Part shown: in pieces, positions 60,205 through 64,000 of the stretch | Position numbering within the stretch: position 1 is the first letter of the stretch | Layout: the number at the start of each line of letters is the position of its first letter | NCBI GenBank assembly: GCA_947396885.1 | Contig: OX377205.1 | Location: 52,560,676 to 52,624,675, forward strand | Origin: Heligmosomoides polygyrus polygyrus | Taxonomy: Eukaryota > Nematoda > Chromadorea > Rhabditida > Heligmosomidae | Length of the DNA: 64,000 nucleotides | Direction: 5' to 3' | Program-made: the position numbers and the translations under genes | The notes under the pieces: model-generated | Told to the model about the DNA's origin: nothing | Database searches by the model: none | Seen by the model: the letters and a program-made list of their open reading frames with translations, nothing else

Positions 60205-60944
60205 ACACCACCTGCTGACTGCCCTCTCTCTGCCGATCTCGCACTAGTGAGCTACATCGCAGCCAATGAGCACTCGGTCCGTAGCTCGTCGGAACTGTTC
60301 CAAGTTGGCTCCGCAGCAAAACGTCTTGTCATCCGCAGGATTCGAACCTGCGCCCTCCGAAGAGGACTGCGACCTGAACGCAGCGCCTTAGACCACTCGG
60401 CCAGAATGACACACCACCTGCTGACTGCCCTCCCTCTGCCGATCTCGCACTAGTGAGCTACATCGCAGCCAATGAGCACTCGGTCCATAGCTCGTCGGAA
60501 CTGTTCCAAGTTGGCTCCGCAGCAAAACGTCTTGTCATCCGCAGGATTCGAACCTGCGCCCTCCGAAGAGGACTGCGACCTGAACGCAGCGCCTTAGACC
60601 ACTCGGCCAGAATGACACACCACCTGCTGACTGCCCTCCCTCTGCCGATCTCGCACTAGTGAGCTACATCGCAGCCAATGAGCACTCGGTCCGTAGCTCG
60701 TCGGAACTGTTCCAAGTTGGCTCCGCAGCAAAACGTCTTGTCATCCGCAGGATTCGAACCTGCGCCCTCCGAAGAGGACTGCGACCTGAACGCAGCGCCT
60801 TAGACCACTCGGCCAGAATGACACACCACCTGCTGACTGCCCTCCCTCTGCCGATCTCGCACTAGTGAGCTACATCGCAGCCAATGAGCACTCGGTCCGT
60901 AGCTCGTCGGAACTGTTCCAAGTTGGCTCCGCAGCAAAACGTCT

Positions 60945-61009
60945 TGTCATCCGCAGGATTCGAACCTGCGACCTGAACGCAGCGCCTTAGACCACTCGGC
61001 CAGAATGAC
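60945..61009 (-). pseudogene. tRNA-Leu remnant, D allele
   Basis: Counterpart of 46058 in the second large segment, 14887 bp to the right. Confidence 0.92.
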
Positions 61010-61749
61010 ACACCACCTGCTGACTGCCCTCCCTCTGCCAATCTCGCACTAGTGAGCTACATCGCAGCCAATGAGCACTCGGTCCGTAGCTCGTCCGAAC
61101 TGCTCCAAGTTGGCTCCGCAGCAAAACGTCTTGTCATCCGCAGGATTCGAACCTGCGCCCTCCGAAGAGGACTGCGACCTGAACGCAGCGCCTTAGACCA
61201 CTCGGCCAGAATGACACACCACCTGCTGACTGCCCTCCCTCTGCCGATCTCGCACTAGTGAGCTACATCGCAGCCAATGAGCACTCGGTCCGTAGCTCGT
61301 CGGAACTGTTCCAAGTTGGCTCCGCAGCAAAACGTCTTGTCATCCGCAGGATTCGAACCTGCGCCCTCCGAAGAGGACTGCGACCTGAACGCAGCGCCTT
61401 AGACCACTCGGCCAGAATGACACACCACCTGCTGACTGCCCTCCCTCTGCCAATCTCGCACTAGTGAGCTACATCGCAGCCAATGAGCACTCGGTCCGTA
61501 GCTCGTCCGAACTGCTCCAAGTTGGCTCCGCAGCAAAACGTCTTGTCATCCGCAGGATTCGAACCTGCGCCCTCCGAAAAGGACTGCGACCTGAACACAG
61601 CGCCTTAGACAACTCGGCCAGAATGACACACCACCTGCTGACTGCCCTCCCTCTGCCGATCTCGCACTAGTGAGCTACATCGCAGCCAATGAGCACTCGG
61701 TCCGTAGCTCGTCGGAACTGTTCCAAGTTGGCTCCGCAGCAAAACGTCT

Positions 61750-61833
61750 TGTCATCCGCAGGATTCGAACCTGCGCCCTCCGAAGAGGACTTTGACCTGA
61801 ACGCAGCGCCTTAGACCACTCGGCCAGAATGAC
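61750..61833 (-). pseudogene. tRNA-Leu(CAG), F allele
   Basis: Counterpart of the copy at 46863 in the second large segment, 14887 bp to the right, with the same spacer allele and leader. Confidence 0.8.
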
Positions 61834-62778
61834 AAATCATTCGCTGACTGCCCTCCCTCTGCCAATCTCGCACTAGTGAGCTACATCGCAGCCAATGAGC
61901 ACTCGGTCCGTAGCTCGTCCGAACTGCTCCAAGTTGGCTCCGCAGCAAAACGTCTTGTCATCCGCAGGATTCGAACCTGCGCCCTCCGAAGAGGACTGCG
62001 ACCTGAACGCAGCGCCTTAGACCACTCGGCCAGAATGACACACCACCTGCTGACTGCCCTCCCTCTGCCGATCTCGCACTAGTGAGCTACATCACTGCCA
62101 AGGAGCACTCGGTCGTAGCTCGTCGGAACTGCTCCAAGTTGGCTCCGCAGCAAAACGTCTTGTCATCCGCAGGATTCGAACCTGCGCCCACCGAAGAGGA
62201 CTGCGACCTGAACGCAGCGCCTTAGACCACTCGGCCAGAATGACACACCACCTGCTGACTGCCCTCCCTCTGCCGATCTCGCACTAGTGAGCTACATCGC
62301 AGCCAATGAGCACTCGGTCCGTAGCTCGTCGGAACTGTACCAAGTTGGCTCCGCAGCAAAACGTCTTGTCATCCGCAGGATTCGAACCTGCGCCCTCCGA
62401 AAAGGACTGCGACCTGAACACAGCGCCTTAGACAACTCGGCCAGAATGACACACCACCTGCTGACTGCCCTCCCTCTGCCGATCTCGCACTAGTGAGCTA
62501 CATCGCAGCCAATGAGCACTCGGTCCGTAGCTCGTCGGAACTGTTCCAAGTTGGCTCCGCAGCAAAACGTCTTGTCATCCGCAGGATTCAAACCTGCGCC
62601 CTCCGAAGAGGACTGCGACCTGAACGCAGCGCCTTAGACCACTCGGCCAGAATGACACACCACCTGCTGACTGCCCTCTCTCTGCCGATCTCGCACTAGT
62701 GAGCTACATCGCAGCCAATGAGCACTCGGTCCGTAGCTCGTCGGAACTGTTCCAAGTTGGCTCCGCAGCAAAACGTCT

Positions 62779-62843
62779 TGTCATCCGCAGGATTCGAACC
62801 TGCGACCTGAACGCAGCGCCTTAGACCACTCGGCCAGAATGAC
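62779..62843 (-). pseudogene. tRNA-Leu remnant, D allele
   Basis: Counterpart of 48301, 14478 bp to the right. Confidence 0.92.
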
Positions 62844-64000
62844 ACACCACCTGCTGACTGCCCTCCCTCTGCCAATCTCGCACTAGTGAGCTACATCGCA
62901 GCCAATGAGCACTCGGTCCGTAGCTCGTCCGAACTGCTCCAAGTTGGCTCCGCAGCAAAACGTCTTGTCATCCGCAGGATTCGAACCTGCGCCCTCCGAA
63001 AAGGACTGCGACCTGAACACAGCGCCTTAGACAACTCGGCCAGAATGACACACCACCTGCTGACTGCCCTCCCTCTGCCGATCTCGCACTAGTGAGCTAC
63101 ATCGCAGCCAATGAGCACTCGGTCCGTAGCTCGTCGGAACTGTTCCAAGTTGGCTCCGCAGCAAAACGTCTTGTCATCCGCAGGATTCGAACCTGCGCCC
63201 TCCGAAAAGGACTGCGACCTGAACACAGCGCCTTAGACAACTCGGCCAGAATGACACACCACCTGCTGACTGCCCTCCCTCTGCCGATCTCGCACTAGTG
63301 AGCTACATCGCAGCCAATGAGCACTCGGTCCGTAGCTCGTCGGAACTGCTCCAAGTTGGCTCCGCAGCAAAACGTCTTGTCATCCGCAGGATTCGAACCT
63401 GCGCCCTCCGAAGAGGACTGCGACCTGAGCGCAGCGCCTTAGACCACTCGGCCAGAATGACACACCACCTGCTGACTGCCCTCCCTCTGCCGATCTCGCA
63501 CTAGTGAGCTACATCGCAGCCAATGAGCACTCGGTCCGTAGCTCGTCGGAACTGCTCCAAGTTGGCTCCGCAGCAAAACGTCTTGTCATCCGCAGGATTC
63601 GAACCTGCGCCCTCCGAAGAGGACTGCGACCTGAACGCAGCGCCTTAGACCACTCGGCCAGAATGACACACCACCTGCTGACTGCCCTCCCTCTGCCAAT
63701 CTCGCACTAGTGAGCTACATCGCAGCCAATGAGCACTCGGTCCGTAGCTCGTCGGAACTGTTCCAAGTTGGCTCCGCAGCAAAACGTCTTGTCATCCGCA
63801 GGATTCGAACCTGCGCCCTCCGAAGAGGACTGCGACCTGAGCACAGCGCCTTAGACAACTCGGCCAGAATGACACACCACCTGCTGACTGCCCTCCCTCT
63901 GCCGATCTCGCACTAGTGAGCTACATCGCAGCCAATGAGCACTCGGTCCGTAGCTCGTCGGAACTGTTCCAAGTTGGCTCCGCAGCAAAACGTCTTGTCA

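Larger units (their letters stand above)
53463..63503. repeat. Large segmental duplication, copy B (~10 kb)
   Basis: Derivative of copy A lacking the four-unit duplication (39628-40449), most of one 10-unit repeat, the 44541-45154 stretch (fused at 60041) and the units at 47195 and 47398. Pairing is anchored by rare alleles: C56A at 55521, acagagcc at 56956, ggtccatag at 60453 and the F copy at 61670. Confidence 0.92.
59709..63873 (-). tRNA. Block of 21 copies to the window end
   Basis: Unit starts with class: 59629 K+N, 59835 K+N, 60041 H (chimeric), 60247 C, 60453 C, 60659 C, 60865 D, 61052 C, 61258 C, 61464 K+N, 61670 F, 61876 C, 62082 H, 62287 K+N, 62493 Q, 62699 D, 62886 K+N, 63092 K+N, 63298 32, 63504 C, 63710 N without K. 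The partial unit at 63916 is cut off after its first tRNA bases (minus-strand 3' end) at the window edge. Confidence 0.92.
1..64000 (-). repeat. Tandem array of ~206 bp tRNA-Leu(CAG) units (whole window)
   Basis: The unit recurs head to tail from the first to the last base. Unit starts (S) are set at the g of the gtgagctac motif. Unit lengths seen: 206 bp (most), 205 bp (29), 203 bp (1), 201 bp (5), 200 bp (3) and 187 bp (13). In a 206 bp unit the tRNA lies at S+80..S+163 on the minus strand. It lies at S+79..S+162 in 205 bp units, S+77..S+160 in the 203 bp unit, S+74..S+157 in 200 bp units and S+80..S+144 in 187 bp units. Spacer and tRNA are about equally conserved between units, as expected for concerted evolution of a satellite-like array rather than independently duplicated tRNA genes. 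All copies point the same way. No array edge, unrelated insertion or second gene type is visible. The block entries below list every unit start with its allele class. Confidence 0.98.

Noticed and set aside
172..63916. Hundreds of plus-strand open frames of 66-68 codons (and 135-codon fusions), one per repeat unit
   Set aside because: They start at GTG in the boundary motif ctagtgagc, lie antisense to the tRNA, and exist only because one frame of the unit lacks stops. Unit length 206 is not a multiple of three, so the frame shifts at every unit, and single-base spacer deletions abolish the frame while leaving the tRNA intact. The residue changes reflect tRNA alleles, not protein selection.
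1..64000. CRISPR array
   Set aside because: The repeat period is far too long, the whole unit is conserved with no unique spacers, and no cas genes are present.
1..64000. Tandem tRNA-derived SINE
   Set aside because: Units abut head to tail with a fixed period, have no A-rich tail, no target-site duplications and no tRNA-unrelated body, and the tRNA keeps a full mature fold and its own terminator.
1..64000. Bacterial or organelle tRNA operon
   Set aside because: There is no encoded CCA. Eukaryotic leucine D-arm sequence, consensus A and B boxes and a T4 terminator after every gene point to nuclear Pol III genes.
1..64000. 5S rRNA or other Pol III gene in the spacer
   Set aside because: The ~71 bp spacer and ~42 bp leader are too short, and I recognise no 5S, U6 or second tRNA fold in either.

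Overview
The whole 64 kb window is one uninterrupted head-to-tail tandem array of a ~206 bp unit. Each unit carries a single intronless nuclear tRNA-Leu(CAG) gene (84 nt including discriminator A73) on the minus strand. I count 311 complete units between 172 and 63915, a partial unit at 1-171 that still holds a whole tRNA gene, and a partial unit from 63916 to the window end. That gives 312 tRNA genes or tRNA pseudogenes, all in the same orientation. The unit count closes arithmetically: 311 x 206 minus 322 deleted bases equals the 63744 bp spanned. Neither end of the array is in the window, and I see no protein gene, mobile element, rRNA or CRISPR. The open reading frames of about 66-76 residues on either strand are by-products of the repeat.

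The organism is a eukaryote. The tRNA has a eukaryotic type II leucine architecture, perfect internal Pol III A and B boxes, no encoded CCA, and a TTTT terminator five bases after the gene. The D arm and anticodon arm resemble animal tRNA-Leu(CAG), but the acceptor, variable and T arms are distinctive, so I do not name a species.

Copies fall into recurrent allele classes. Codes used in the block entries: C = consensus; C* = consensus with the downstream T4 reduced to TTTA; 32 = U32 to C; S = A-A mismatch in the variable arm; V = G10 to A; v = V plus C3-A70 mismatch; g = C3-A70 mismatch only; Q = C56 to U (B box); P = A4-C69 mismatch plus C48 to G; W = 205 bp unit with G49-U65 wobble; U = 205 bp unit with U30-G40 wobble; F = anticodon stem broken by two A mismatches; H = U-U mismatch in the variable arm; K = TTTT inside the variable arm; N = G18 to U; X = 201 bp unit with broken acceptor stem; D = 187 bp unit with the variable arm deleted. 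Counts: 108 copies have the exact consensus mature sequence (23 are C*), Q 37, V/v 28, P 16, S 14, K 46, N 35, D 13, X 5. About 137 copies have no predicted structural damage.

Layout: 1-26.3 kb is dominated by C, V, Q, P and S alleles. It contains six-unit, 19-unit (12115-19736) and 13-unit (20149-25490) higher-order repeats. From 26.5 to 36.3 kb K and D alleles first appear, within a 17-unit higher-order repeat present twice (29378-36335). From 36.5 to 63.5 kb a ~12.5 kb segment (36542-49025) recurs as a ~10 kb derivative (53463-63503), with an internal 10-unit repeat (42093-46164). The right part is rich in K, N, D and X copies. The picture is a satellite-like tRNA gene array evolving by unequal crossing-over and gene conversion, in which a large minority of copies remain apparently functional CUG-decoding leucine tRNAs.
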